A DNA stretch of 64,000 nt. It comes from Tenebrio molitor (Eukaryota > Arthropoda > Insecta > Coleoptera > Tenebrionidae). Position numbers and translations under genes: made by a program. Of the stretch, positions 46,428-58,349 are shown piece by piece. The notes under the pieces are model-generated. The model was given only the letters and a program-made list of their open reading frames with translations. It was not told where the DNA came from and made no database searches. The stretch is from contig NC_091049.1 in assembly GCF_963966145.1 (NCBI RefSeq), forward strand, positions 25,916,001 to 25,980,000, given 5' to 3'. Within the stretch, counting starts at the first letter, position 1. Each line of letters opens with the position of its first letter.

Positions 46428-46850
46428 TGTACGATCGTGTAGAAAGTAGGCACTTTTTGCACTAAAAATCGTTGTCAAACTTGACGTTTAATGAACTGAC
46501 GGAATCGTGCCATAAATCTTTTAGTACACGCTTTTATGGAACAGAACTGTCAGAGTACAACAATACAATTTGTTGGAAACATTGTTTAGAAGTAGGTTGC
46601 TAAACGGCGTGGTTCCCAAACGACTTTGATTAAGTATTCATAAAATATTGAATCAATAATAATTATTTTATACAAATTTATGTCGAAGATCTCACGATCG
46701 CAGATACAATATTGTAAGACATACGTGTAAAAACATCCATTGTTGCCCTCACATCCTTTAAAATACTCCCTCGTACCTCGGTCGTATTTTAAATCCGTTC
46801 GTGCAATAAAGGATCACTTTTTACACTCATATCTTAAATAACTATTGCGT
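46428..46850. mobile_element. Non-autonomous relative of the tyrosine recombinase element
   Basis: The left block (GTACGATCGTGTAGAAAGTAG..., 46428-46540) and the right palindromic block (CATACGTGTAAAAACATCC ... CGTTCGTGCAATAAAGGATC, 46715-46835) match the sequences that flank the recombinase gene at 56655-56770 and 58350-58470. The recombinase gene itself is absent, so this may be an internally deleted copy. Confidence 0.5.
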
Positions 46851-46959
46851 ATCAAGGCCAAAAACGTGCATCTTTTTCGTCCGAGTTATATTTATGGTGA
46901 CAGAACAATTATTGCGATTATCATCTGGGATGTTCGGCAGCGTATTAGACATTAAAGCA

Positions 46960-48490
46960 AGCCCCCCATACACGCTCCGTTATTCCTCAGAGCAAGAACT
47001 GCGCAGGCCCGGCTTTCCGTATTTCCCGATTCGGCCTGAATACCCCCTCCACCACACACGACCCGGAAATTCTCTGAGGAAAAACTGTGCAGTCTGGACT
47101 TCGGGGATGCCTAATTCTAACAGTAGTGTAATCGACTGTGATGAAAAACCTCAAGAGCCGACTAATCTAAATCCGAAGGTTAGGTATCATCGGAAACACA
47201 AATTCACCAGAACCTTCTCCAATTTATTGACAAAAAACAAATAATAAAATAAGCACACTATGCTAAACAAATAAGTACAAGTTTCAAACAGAATAATGCG
47301 TAATTCCTTTGGCCGAAGCTCGTCTACAATTACTCCTGGTCGGGAGTGATCCACAGGTGCGATACAATAATACAATGCAAACCGAACCAAGGGTACAATT
47401 GACTTAACGACTACGACCGGGGCTTACATCCAAATTGAAGGGGGTGAGGAGGAATTGAATGGGAGTAACAATGGGGGAACAAGGGGGTACGATCTGACCG
47501 TGTCTGCGAGGTGAAGTCGTCGATCGGCGGGGCACGGCGGTTCAAGGTCGAACCTTCTCGAGGTGGTCGGCGTGCTGCGTCAGGGACGACGAGGCGTTCC
47601 CAGGCGAGGCTCCAGAATCCAATCGGGTGAAGCAAGGGGGCTCCACGGTCAGTGATGCGGTGACATCGACGAGGGGGGGAAAAAGAGGACAAAAGAAGAA
47701 AGCCTCAGATGGTGGTCGGCTTTCACGTGGTGGTATTCGGCGTGGTGGTGTCTTCCATATCCGACCTGAGGTCGCGTGCTCAACCTTCGCAAGGTTGCAA
47801 AATGACAAAATTTTCGCCCAAGCAGCACAATGGAGGTTCACTGGTGACCTAATCCGACGTAACGATCGTCGATGGGACCAACCGGCCAAGATTGCGGTTG
47901 CAAAACCCAAATCGCCACCAGGACCGACAAGACACACACACTCACTTCGAGACCAGCAGAACCACAAGTGACATGGCCAAAACGGACATCGGTCAAATCA
48001 CTAGAAAAGTGGGTTGGTCGAACTGAAGAGACGCGGCTTCAAGGTGGAGGTGGAACAGGAGGTCAGAATCGCTGACGGAGTCCGCGACACGGGGGCAAAT
48101 CGAGGAGGTTTGAGGTTATGGGGCCATCCGATGTAAACAAAACAAGATAACCTCAAACGGCTCCGACTACGGGGCGGAAACGACACGTTACACTTTATTT
48201 CTTTTCTACAATAAAGCGTTTAGTTTCTAATTTGCAATTTTCCCCCTTTGATTACACATTTGACATAAATTTGAAAATGCTAAAGAACCTAGTGAACATT
48301 AATTTGGTGTCTCTTTCAATTTCAAACTTGCTAACATCATATTCATTAATTCAATTATTCCCTGATTCTAACTGGAATTACTAAAAATGTCCAACGAGTG
48401 TTTTACTGCAACGTTTTTCCCCATGACTATTTGTTGCCCTTTTGTATCTTTCAGATTCGTACAATTTCCAAGGTCGGCAAGTTTCATTTG
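46960..48490. other. GC-rich intergenic block, nature unknown
   Basis: From about 46960 to 48190 base composition is much richer in GC, then it returns to AT-rich. Overlapping open frames on both strands (47411-47971 region, Arg/Ser/Pro-rich) look like composition effects. An LTR or retroelement fragment seems likely, but I found no paired termini, primer-binding site or protein motif. Confidence 0.3.
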
Positions 48491-49396
48491 GGTACTGTTA
48501 TGATTTAAATTTCCTACCAAATCGTATTTCTAGAACCTTCTAAATCGTTCCGGAACGTGCGCGCGGCCAGCAGGATTTCCGTATCCGCCGAACTGAAAAA
48601 CCTTACTAGAGGGGCAGAAGGCATATAAGGGAGGAACAAGCGCGATTTGAGGAGATTCTCACGACCGATTGTCGGGTGTGTGTGTTTGTGTTCTAAGGGG
48701 AAGTGTAGGGGGTGTTTTAAGGTGCAGCGGGTGTTGTTGGAGGAAGTCAATTCTGGCTGGAGAAGTTGTCGTTCAAGTAACTCGTGCTCGAGCCATATCG
48801 CCGCGGCGGATTCGAAGAACCCTTCGCTCAAACGGATTAAACCCACGTCACGCCTGTTGGACCGCACATCCCCCAAAGCCCACCTGGAGAGCACGGACAT
48901 CGCATCGGGCAAACCCACGGCAGAACACCTACGCCACCAGGTCGTGGACCTCCAAGGAAGGTCGTAACGAAAATGTTATCTTCCAGTCCGCCATTTTGAC
49001 AATTCTCTTTTACGCGGAGTAACGATAGACAAAAATACGGCGTTATTTCGGAACCGGTAGCAAGAGGTCTGATTGTCATCATTTTTTTTTTATGTCATAA
49101 ATACAATATACTAAAACCTTTATAGGTTAAAAATTGACACTCGAAAACAAAAAAAAATCCGAAAACTTGATTTGCATTTATTTTGGTGGTTAAAAAGGTG
49201 AAATATACTATTCTGACAATACTTTTTGAAATTATATATCTGACTTGGTTGTGAGAACTCTTCAAATGATCATTGTGACGGGTATTGGTAAAAATATGCA
49301 AGAAATGCTGAAAGTTAAAATTTACAAATTTATTAAGAGTAGATATACCGTGAGATCATTTAACTTTATAATTAAAGGAGGCTACGACTGTGGAAT

Positions 49397-49554
49397 TATA
49401 TTGGCAACACCACTGACACTTTGATTTGAATTGTCAAAGTGACGCCTCAAAATTCAATAGAAATTATGAAACGGCGAGTAACAGTTGTATCCGGATGTTC
49501 GATACAACTGTTAACTCGCAAATCAAGATGTCAGCAATGTTGCCAATATAATTT
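49397..49554. mobile_element. Small palindromic MITE nested in the 49-50.5 kb element
   Basis: TTATATTGGCAACA and TGTTGCCAATATAA bound it. A central hairpin TAACAGTTGTATC / GATACAACTGTTA lies near 49480-49512. Confidence 0.7.
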
Positions 49555-49929
49555 TCAAGTCATAAATTTATACATATAATAAAAATTAAATGTTTTTCCC
49601 GGTTTCATCATCTTGTATCTCTTTCTCATCTGAAATAGTTGGCGGGCAATTGCTACAGGTTTCCCCATTACCGGTGATGTCTTTATGATTTCCATGATAC
49701 CAAATCTTTCCTTAACGTTTGAAAGGACTCTCAGTGAAAAATTATGTAAGTTTATGTAACGGTTATTGAATTGAAACGAAATATTTACCTGTTTCATTAA
49801 AAAAATTTAAATTTTTGCAGAATGTTCTACAGCGAGACACAATTATTCCTGAATTTTTTGAGAATTTTAGATCGATTAGAAGTGGGTGTTTTCGCTCGGG
49901 CGGTAAAACTTGACTCATACGGTACAGTT

Positions 49930-50012
49930 CCCACAAGCTCGCGTGCAGAAAAGTCCTGTTTTCCTACATCCACAACTTCCTCCGCAGCCAGATTTACATT
50001 TGCAGAATATTA
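49930..50012 (-). pseudogene. CXC-type Cys-rich C-terminus of a transposon-associated protein
   Basis: The minus strand reads IFCKCKSGCGGSCGCRKTGL, then FCTRACGNCTV and a stop. The 'C.C..GC...CGCRK.GL.C...C..C' arrangement is the tesmin-like CXC motif. It closes a repetitive arthropod protein family that I associate with mobile DNA. Only this last part is recognisable here; upstream frames on the minus strand are too short. Note that the + strand frame 49822-50019 is its shadow. Confidence 0.55.
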
Positions 50013-51685
50013 TTGTTAAACAAAAACTGCCAAGATAACGTGACATTGGTTGTTTTTGATATTATTCACCTTGACATTGGCTGTTTTTGCTAAAACGCTG
50101 TCTTTGTACTGCTGTATTATCTTGACTTTGGCAGTTTTTGCCACACAAATTTACAGACAGATGCAAATGTCTTTTCTGCAGCAAGTAGTGCCAATAACTA
50201 AAATTAAAAAAAATGACATTGGTTGTTTTTGATGAAAACCTCTCAATTCATTCCAAACAAGTTTTAATATAACAAGATACTCTTCCCAAGGTCATTCTCC
50301 AATAGGTAGAATAAATAATAAGTAGAAAATAGTAATCATATATTGTCCTGTAGTATTTTTCTTGCGAAAATAACGATTTCTAAGTGGAAAATTTCAGTTA
50401 TTATAAATAATCTATAAATTTATCAAATAAACAATGAGCGGCAATTTTTAACCTATAAAGGTTTTAATATATTTTATTTATAACACATAAAAAAAATCTC
50501 GTTCAAATCCGAGCTCTTGCTACCGGTTCCAAAATAAAAATCTAACGTTACTCCACTATCTTCCAGTCCGCCATTTTGACAATTCTCTTTTACACGAACA
50601 TTTTTATCAGACTGCGAGTGACTCGCCAGTACCATTTTTTTTCGCTGGGCCTCGCCGATTATGATTTTTTTTTCTTCTGTTTAGTGTCAGGGCGAGGGAG
50701 GACTCGAGGGCCTCTCCGCGAAGGCGGACGACGTAGCCGAATAGCGGCGTGGCAGGACTCGGGAGACCTTCCTCCCCCTTTTTCCAGGAAATCACGTTAA
50801 TTTTATTCCGGGAAAGTTTAATAATTCGACTGGGGACCCGGAGTAAGACCTTACTTTCATTTTCTTTTCATTATTGTAATTCAATTTTACCTGGTTTCAC
50901 TTGGCCAGATTTCATTTACGCCTTGAGCGACCCTAGAAATTATAAGTTAATTTTGTTCACGGTTCAGAACTTATTTTTCTTAAATTTTTGCTTGTATTGT
51001 ATAACTCAGAAGTCGAGATTTATTGTATCCTCTAAGGGCCGTCAACGGCTGGTTAGGCTCTTTGAGTTTTATTTCATTTTTCTGTTTGGACTTAAGGTCA
51101 TTGTTGACTTTACCTACTTGTGGAATTTTCGCGTTTTTTCTGGCTAGACAGCCTCAGGGCGTCCTCCTACATCGTTTCCCACCACTAGACTATACTAGAC
51201 ATTGATACGACCTTGAAACATAAAAAGAGAGAAAAAAAGGGCATTTGCACAAGGTTTGAGTGGTGGGAAACGATGTAGGAGGACGCCCTAAGTCTGGCCA
51301 GAAAAATCGCGAAAATTCCACAAGTAGGTAAAGTCAACAATTACCGGACTTAAGAATAATAAACTATTGTACAAACATTTTCGAGTTTTTCTCCCGATTT
51401 CCGGGCAAATCCAAGGACAATTGCTTTCGTTTTCAGCACTATCGAGGTGGCGACAGTGACGTTCGACAGAGAGCCAGTCTTTCTACGAAATCGTTATTGT
51501 TTCAATTCGTAAAAACAAAACAGTAACGTAACAGTACCTACTACATTTAGGGATTATGCCGACAAACGCATTGAGAACCATAAAATTTACAACTAACAAA
51601 AATTTCGTGACTAATGAATGACCGTTTTGTTGAAATTATACTCCTAATTCTTAATTTAGGGAACCTATTCGGGCCATTACAGTAC

Positions 51686-51903
51686 CAAGAAATAATTAAT
51701 ATGTCAACTGAGAAACACTCATCACTTTGGCTGTTGTATTACACTTCTTCATCACGATACAACACTCTTTCGGGCAAATAAAATACTTTAGTTAAATTTA
51801 ACTGTCAAATATTCATTTGTTTTCAGTCGGTTTACTCGGTTTTCTCGGTTTCGTTGTTAACTTACTAAACAGACCAACAGATGGCGCCACAGTCCATGCG
51901 CTG
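51686..51903. repeat. Duplicated flank, matching 34445-34660
   Basis: Nearly identical to the sequence after LTR A up to the CATGCGCTG where a hairpin element is inserted in this copy only. Confidence 0.65.
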
Positions 51904-52681
51904 ACATGACCAACTTCATTAAACTATGTTATGGCCATCCCAAATGTCGAAAAAACGTAAACCAAATGACAAGCCGATGATGGAGATGAAGTGGCGATAT
52001 CTAGTGAAATTTAGAATAACCACACATTTAAAAAGTTAAATATCAGGTTATGTTATATGCCATTTCATTGTCAAAAACTGTCAGCTTATACTTTTATGAC
52101 ACTATGGCAGGAACATGAAAAATTAGTTAGCGTGTTAGAACCTCGAACCTCGAATTCTGTAATTCTTGCATCGTTTTACTCCGAAATGATCAAGCTCCAC
52201 GACGAAATTCCCATTCGGAGCGGTTTTGCTGTGATCTTTCATACTTGCGTGTGTAAAAACGTATTTAGAGGAAAGTTAGCGTCTTAAAACCTCGAATTCT
52301 GTAATTCTTGCATCGTTTTACTCCGAAATGATCAAGTTCCACGACGAAATTCCCATTCGGAGCGGTTTTGCTGTGATTTTTCATACTTGCGGGTGTAAAA
52401 ACGTATTTAGAGGAAAGTTAGCGTCTTAAAACCTCGATTTCTGTAATTCTTGCATCGTTTTACTACGAAATGATCAGGTTCCACGACGAAAACGTATAAA
52501 CTGACAGTTTTTGACAATGAAATGGCATATAACATAACCTGATACTTAACTTTTTAAATGTGTGGTTATTCTAAATTTCACTAGATATCGCCACTTCATC
52601 TCCATCATCGGCTTGTCATTTGGTTTACGTTTTTTCGACATTTGGGATGGCCATAACATAGTTTAATGAAGTTGGTCATGT
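51904..52681. mobile_element. Fold-back element with 6-bp target duplication and internal tandem repeats
   Basis: The ends ACATGACCAACTTCATTAAA and TTTAATGAAGTTGGTCATGT start inverted arms of about 180 bp. GCGCTG lies on both sides (51898-51903 and 52682-52687), and the site is uninterrupted at 34650-34665. The loop holds about 2.5 tandem copies of a 142-bp unit. The open frame 52057-52287 is part of it. Confidence 0.85.
52135..52490. repeat. Tandem repeat, period about 142 bp
   Basis: GAATTCTGTAATTCTTGCAT (GATTTCTG... in the third) recurs at 52153, 52295 and 52436. Each unit carries TTTTACTCCGAAATGATCA and CATACTTGC. Confidence 0.85.
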
Positions 52682-53477
52682 GCGCTGAAAAGTGAGTCTG
52701 AAAAATAGTGTGCTAGTTTAAAACGCGAGTGAAACGAGCGTTTTTAAGGCCCACGAGTGCCATAAAGAGCCCAATTTACACACGAACTCGTTAAATAACC
52801 TACTATTAATCTCAATCGTTCTAAAATCGTCAAAAATATGTCGACATTGAAACGATAGAATAGTGGAAGACAATTGATGAGAGGACTGTAATGACATGTT
52901 TTTGATATTACGTCAGTTAACTCGTAAGTGTGGACGTGGTAACGAAAATGTAAATGATTTATTTGTTAAAAAATCGATATTACGAAATTGCACTTGAAAA
53001 TCGTTGGAATTCCAGGATTCACAGAAACCTCTTCATGTGAATAACTAATTTTATGAATATTTTGGAAGATCATTTTTGAATCCTAAGAAAGTAAGTGTCA
53101 TTTTGGAAAACATTCAGATTCGGATTTGGTAAAAATTTTGGTGGTTTCCAATTATCCAGTACATACAGATCAGTTAATATTAAAGTAAATTAAATAGAAG
53201 GATTTTTGCATGTTTTAGTAATAGTCTCAATTTTGAGGAGTCCAAGACTGGAGGTGCTTGAAAAATTACAGAATTCTACAAGTTTTTGGGTGTTTCAAAT
53301 CTAACAAATAATTGAAATTCAGTTTGAGCCGAAAGAAAAAATAAATTATTTCTAAATTAGTGTTTTCCTGAATAACACAGCAACAACACAACAATGGGGA
53401 GTGAAGGTTCAAGGTTCTTTGCCAATTTCCAAAATGTGAGCTCTTTGATCCCTATGAAGGAAAAAAATTACGTTTTG

Positions 53478-54690
53478 TATCCGGCTATAATCGACTACTG
53501 CAAGTTCAAATAAAATATTTTAAAAATGGCGACTCTTCCGGAAATACCGGAAATCGACGCCATCTTTGTTTTTTTAAATGGCAAGACCCCACTTTGATTT
53601 CAAATATGGATTCCACGTTAAATTTAGAGTTTGGAACCCCCTTGTCAACACTTATCTGTTATCATTTTTGACCTATGTCATCTTTTTCGCAAAAAAGCGG
53701 GGTTGCAGGACTTTATTAAAAAATTTATAACTCCTGAATTGGAAATAAATAATTGATTATTTTTTTATTGAATTCGTAAAGGTTTAGGCGATCTTTTGTG
53801 CTATTAGTGACATTTTTTTTATGTTTCAGGCGCCTACTGCAATTTTTCAAAGTTGATAATCAAAAAATGTCGAAAACTTTTTTTTTAATGGCAACTACCA
53901 TTTCTGACACTAGATATAAATGTAAAATTTAATTTTAAGGCCACTTTTATTAACATCGTGTATGCCTATTAATTTTAATTTTTTGAATAAAATATTCTTT
54001 TTTTTTCAAGCAATTGTTTTATTTGAATTTTTATTCAAAAACATTTTGTCCAAAGCCTACTCAAACTAAGATAAACATTGTTGACTGTCTCAATGAAAAC
54101 GGTGCATACATTGAGCTTTCCATTAAAATATTTTTTTGATATTAATTTGATTATTTTATCTACTATTTATTGGAATGCGATTTTTGAATTAAAATTAAAA
54201 ATATTAAAATAAAACAATGGCTCGATAAAAGGCATACATAATGTTAATAAAAGTGGCCTTAAAATTAAATTTTACATTTATATTTGGTGTCAGAAATGGT
54301 AGAGTTGCCATTTAAAAAAATGAAGTTTTCGACATTTTTTGATTACGAGTAGGTATCAATTTTGAAAAATTGCAGTAGGCGTATGGAAAATAAAAAAAAT
54401 ATCACGAATAGCGCAAAATATCGGCCAAAACTTTCGGAATTCAATTTAAAATAAATCAATTATTTATTTCCAATGGTTTAGGAGTTACAAAAAAGATAAC
54501 AGATAAGTGTTAACAAAAGGACTCTCTAAACTCAAAATTTAACGTAGAATCCAAATATGAAATCAAAATGGGGCCATTACATTTAAAAAAACAAAGATGG
54601 CATCGAATTCCGATATTTCCGGAAGTGTCGCCATTTTGAAAATATTTTATTTGAACTTGGAGCAGTCGATTATAGTCGACTACTAATTTT
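53478..54690. mobile_element. Large inverted repeat (about 1.2 kb)
   Basis: The left arm (53480-53900: GACTACTGCAAGTTCAAATA, CGACGCCATCTTTG) returns inverted in the right arm (54290-54690: CAAAGATGGCATCG, TATTTGAACTTGGAGCAGTC). A second inverted pair around AATTTAATTTTAAGGCCACT sits inside. At the homologous place before copy 3 (35520-35960) only one arm exists. Confidence 0.7.
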
Positions 54691-55989
54691 CATATTAATA
54701 GGATTTTGGGAAATCAGAAAATTTCTAAAGAACAGGCTACGTGAATCAGCCAATATGTATATCACAATTTTGAAAAATGCCGACTGATATAGAATGTATA
54801 ACAAAATTCTCGCATTATTCAATCAATTAGGAAATGCGTTGCAGCAACCGGAACTCGATTACCATTGGTCTGAAGGTCTACAGGTTGCCGCCCTTGCAAC
54901 CTTGCTGTCATGACAAAAGTTGCCAACCGTCTAGACACTGGAGTGCGATTTAATCTAACTAACTTGCGTTTGCAACACAGGTACAGATTCGTGAGAGTGT
55001 TAAATGCGTCGCGATGTGTACGTAATGTAATTAACGAGTTACACATGGGATCACCTCTGTGCTACAGAAGATGATACAAGGAAAAATAAATTTAATAAAA
55101 TAAGATATTCTATAATTGAGACTTACTATTAATCGGGTGTACCACAGGACAGTCTAGGGCTTGCGGCGTTAACATTATAAGCACCTCTTGGTGAAGTCTC
55201 ACGAACATGGTGCAAATGTACTCTTGCACTAATTCATTAGAGCTTCAGCATTACTCCTGTCCTATCCAGTTTTTGCTGTTCCTTCCTTAGTGTGAGATTA
55301 AAATGAGAAAATCTTTTCGTGAATTAAGACAATCCTTTGTGTATTATGATCTATGACACAACAACAGTTATGTATTATGACTTAATTTTGTTGTACGTAA
55401 ACAGGAAGCAAGGGTCAGGTATGAATAAAATGCAATCATAATTTTGTATTATCATTTAAATTGGTATTATTTTGTGAATTCAGTTATGTAACACATGCAT
55501 AGCTTATTTTGATCGAAACTTTACAAAACTGATAAGTTTGAAAAAATATAAAATTTAGCTAGACTGGGAAATGTTGTCTTTAGCTGTCGTTAGTTGTTTG
55601 CCACCTGTACTTTGACCAAAAAATAAATAAATGTCAATAAATAATAAGTCTAAAAATAAGAGTATATTTTAATAAAAATCATAAAAAGTTTAAAAGCGAA
55701 TTAAGTACTTAATTTTTATGCTAAAAAGGTTTTCAAAATGGCGGCGATGTGGGCATGTTTTACACCACTGAATTCACAAAAGATACTTTTTCCAAAGTAT
55801 TAAATTTGACTCACCGTGCTATTTAAAAAAAATCAAGTCAGCCTTGTATCTTCAAAATAAAAAAATTGAAAAAAATCTCAGATGATAGAACTTAAACATT
55901 TCTAACCGTGTGCCAAATATCAACGAGCTCTGCTAAATCGTTCTGAAAATATTTAGTTGTATCCATACTTTTTAGCGACCCTGTATATA
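54691..55989. repeat. Duplicated FAS 5'-flank sequence before copy 4, no gene
   Basis: It matches 35960-37294 before copy 3 with small indels, and includes a half copy of the 4456-5513 fold-back ending ACTTTTTAGCGACCCTGTAT. No gene is seen. Confidence 0.6.
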
Positions 55990-56132
55990 CGGAGTGTTTC
56001 TGAAATAAGTGCATTAATTTTAACTGGTAATAGAACTCATCAAAAGGAACAACTTTTCTCTCTGCCAAGTTGTTCCTTTTGACGAGTTCTATTACCAGTT
56101 AAAATTAATGTACCTATTTCAGAAACACCCTG
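55990..56132. mobile_element. Short palindromic MITE
   Basis: Inverted arms share TTAATTTTAACTGGTAATAG and AAAGGAACAACTT. It is a deleted relative of 6949-7417. Confidence 0.8.
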
Positions 56133-56601
56133 TATTTGGCAGTAACAACATCCACGTGAATTGTTTGTAGAAGACGGAAGATTGGCAAGTTTTGAATTTA
56201 TTGGTTGGAAAACTACAGGAAATTGCATAAATATGTACTACGACTCAAAAAGTACAGGCAACCTTGCTTATTTAATTTCTTAAATTTATGCCCCCCATTT
56301 CATTCGCTTGGCCATATAAATTAAGCAAAAAAGCAGAATTCGAGTTTAGTTTTGTTTTACTGGGGCAAAGCAGGGTAAGCGGCCAATCCATTCTTTGAAT
56401 TATTTGTTGTATTTAACATTTAATGACTACATTACACCCAATTTCATAATCAGCCTAAAGTTACTTGAACATTAAAGTTTACCATTTACCATAGAAACAT
56501 ATTGTTGCAACAATCCATTAAAGTCCCTTGAAGATAAAGTTGACTTTAAGTTTATTATGAAACTGGCCCTTAATAATTTTGTATCTACTTTTGTTTGTCT
56601 A
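56133..56601. repeat. Duplicated FAS 5' flank, continued
   Basis: It matches 37295-37925 and ends at GTATCTACTTTTGTTTGTCT, the point where each FAS flank carries a different insertion. Confidence 0.6.
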
Positions 56602-56645
56602 ATTTGGGGTGATGTTTACAAAATTTTCTAAAGAGAACTCTAGTT
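56602..56645. repeat. Left 44-bp inverted repeat of the recombinase/RT block
   Basis: ATTTGGGGTGATGTTTACAA ... AGAACTCTAGTT is the inverse of 61680-61723 with one visible mismatch. The right copy reads as coding sequence of a non-LTR element (see 61680-62285). Confidence 0.85.
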
Positions 56646-56949
56646 TGAATGTTTATATTATTTTATCTACGATCATGTAAAAAGTAGGCACTTTTTGCAC
56701 TAAAAATCGTTGCCAAAGTTGACGTTTAGTGAATTGACGGAATCGTGCCATAAAACTTTTAGTCCACGATTATGTCAAACAAGAAAATAGTGTTATAAAA
56801 TTTTTAGTGCACGATTATGTCAAAAAAGAAGAAATCTGTAATAACGATTTTTATATTTATTTAATATCACTGACCTCTAGAGGTCAGTGATTTAATATAC
56901 AGTGTGTTGGTATTAACAAAACATAGATACATATTTACTATTAAAAGAA

Positions 56950-58273
56950 TTAATTCTTCCCTATATGTACATCCACTTTACAGTTGGTACAATTTTTAAC
57001 AATAATCTTCGGTAAAGAGTTTGCTACTTGAGGCTGTGAGGATTTGGCAGTGCTTGGCAGTTGAGAAGATGTACCCATTTCATTTTCCGCACGACTAGTA
57101 GAAGAAGTACTAGGCTGATTTTCTCCTATCCCCAAAATTTTATTGGAAATGGAAATCTTATTTGCTATGGATTCCTCCACATACGACTCTGCCACGGTTG
57201 TACTCTTCCATCCTCCATGCCTCTTTAGAGATAATATGTCTCCTCCAGCATCGACAAGGATGGTGGCAGAGGATCTAATGATAATAGTAAATAATATATG
57301 AGTGTATAATATACGAGTTTATAATAATTACCTTCTAAAAGCGTGACCACTATACTCATGTAGATTTGTCAAGCCAAGATATTTAGCAATGTCACTAGGT
57401 ATTTTTCCAAAGGTATTAATCCCGACTGGTTGGGTGGAACATTTTCCATTTCGATAAAAAACAAATAATCGCTCATGTTTTGTATGTGAAGGTCTAAGGG
57501 AGACATATCTTCTATAAATTTCAACCATATTTTTGATGTCATGATCTCTTCCATCAATGACAAAAGTTCGGGGTTTATTGGTTTTTGTGTCAGGTATTTT
57601 CACTACTAAGATAGAACCAGTGTCTTCTATATCTTTAGTGCTCATCTTGAGAAACTCTTCCCTTCTACACGCGCCTGCAATTCCAAAAATAGACACGACC
57701 TGCAATTTTAGAATATTATAATTAATTGAAAATAATTACAATGAAGTTATTTACCTTCATCATCAAGTATGTTTCGTCTGGTGCTTCATAATAAATTTGT
57801 AAATTTGGTCCTTGCTGAATACTTTAGACTTCTTACATTGATAGCCTGCCGATTGCCGTTTCATAAACGCAGTTAATTTAAAAAAATGTTTAAGGTCGAT
57901 GTATTTTTTTATCAGCAGCGAAGACTTTACCATAGAGTATTTCGACCAAAGACTTGATGGTTTTACATGTTTAGCCCTGTCAGCAAAATAAGCTAGACAC
58001 ACATTTTCCGTTACATTCATTTCGACCTTGTTCCTTCTTGAACACCAGTTCGTACTGTTGGCGAGACTTTTGGGGTAGTAAATTTAAAGTAGCTTTACGT
58101 GCAGCTTCAAATACTTCCGGGGGAATATTTTCTTCATTGTTTTCACACATTTTTTCAAAAATTTGTTTCCACTTTACAAATGGCGTCTTAAATTCGTACA
58201 CTTTGTTTACAAACTGGGTGCTAAACAACGCAGGTAGCACGTGGCGATCAACGCACGCTGATGTAGTTGTCAC
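56950..58273 (-). pseudogene. Tyrosine recombinase gene, three exons, two frameshifts (Crypton-like)
   Basis: Minus strand. Exon 1 (58273-57755) carries the helical core-binding domain (VFEAARKATLNLLPQKSRQQ; SLWSKYSMVKSSL; YQCKKSKVFSKDQIYKF). It changes frame near 58020 and near 57795. Intron 57754-57700 is GT-AG. Exon 2 (57699-57332) holds the catalytic half: SIFGIAGACRREEFLKM (first Arg), then NLHEYSGHAFRR (HxxR). Intron 57331-57275 follows. Exon 3 (57274-56950) gives KRHGGWKSTTVAESYVEES, with His/Trp and the nucleophilic Tyr, and ends NCTNCKVDV. All R-HxxR-H/W-Y residues are present. Such proteins cut and rejoin DNA and move Crypton-type or DIRS-type elements; no DIRS-type RT accompanies it. 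The two frame changes suggest a dead copy unless they are further tiny introns or sequence errors. I cannot assign the superfamily with certainty. Confidence 0.7.
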
Positions 58274-58349
58274 ATTGTCACAATTTAAAAAATCACAAAT
58301 AAAATAATTACTAGAAGTAAAAGGTTATGATCGTAGATAAAATGTTGTA

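Larger units (their letters stand above)
49016..50554. mobile_element. DNA transposon relic with long inverted ends, nested in LTR B
   Basis: It begins GGAGTAACG and ends CGTTACTCC. Imperfect inverted ends of about 120 bp contain GGAACCGGTAGCAAGAG and ACCTTTATAGGTTAAAAATTG. It is flanked by a direct repeat of about 36 bp (ATCTTCCAGTCCGCCATTTT...; 48977-49013 and 50558-50592). A minus-strand Cys-rich relic lies at 49930-50012 and a small palindromic MITE at about 49397-49554. No transposase is recognisable. Confidence 0.7.
48496..51681 (+). mobile_element. Solo LTR B, interrupted by a nested element
   Basis: This is the same LTR as 33008-34440: it starts TGTTATGATT, ends GGCCATTACA, and GTAC lies at 48492-48495 and 51682-51685. 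The TATA-like CATATAAGG is at 48622. Both flanks also match LTR A (ATTTGGGTAC before, GTACCAAGAAATAATTAATA after), so it is a duplicate of one insertion, not a second insertion. It is enlarged to 3186 bp mainly by the element at 49016-50554. Confidence 0.85.

Noticed and set aside
47411..48186. Several overlapping ORFs over 90 codons on both strands
   Set aside because: Composition-driven open frames in a GC-rich block, without protein motifs.
52057..52287. 76-codon ORF
   Set aside because: It lies across the arm and tandem-repeat loop of a fold-back element.
52135..52490. CRISPR-like array of repeats
   Set aside because: Three units of about 142 bp with no spacer pattern, in eukaryotic DNA; a simple tandem repeat.
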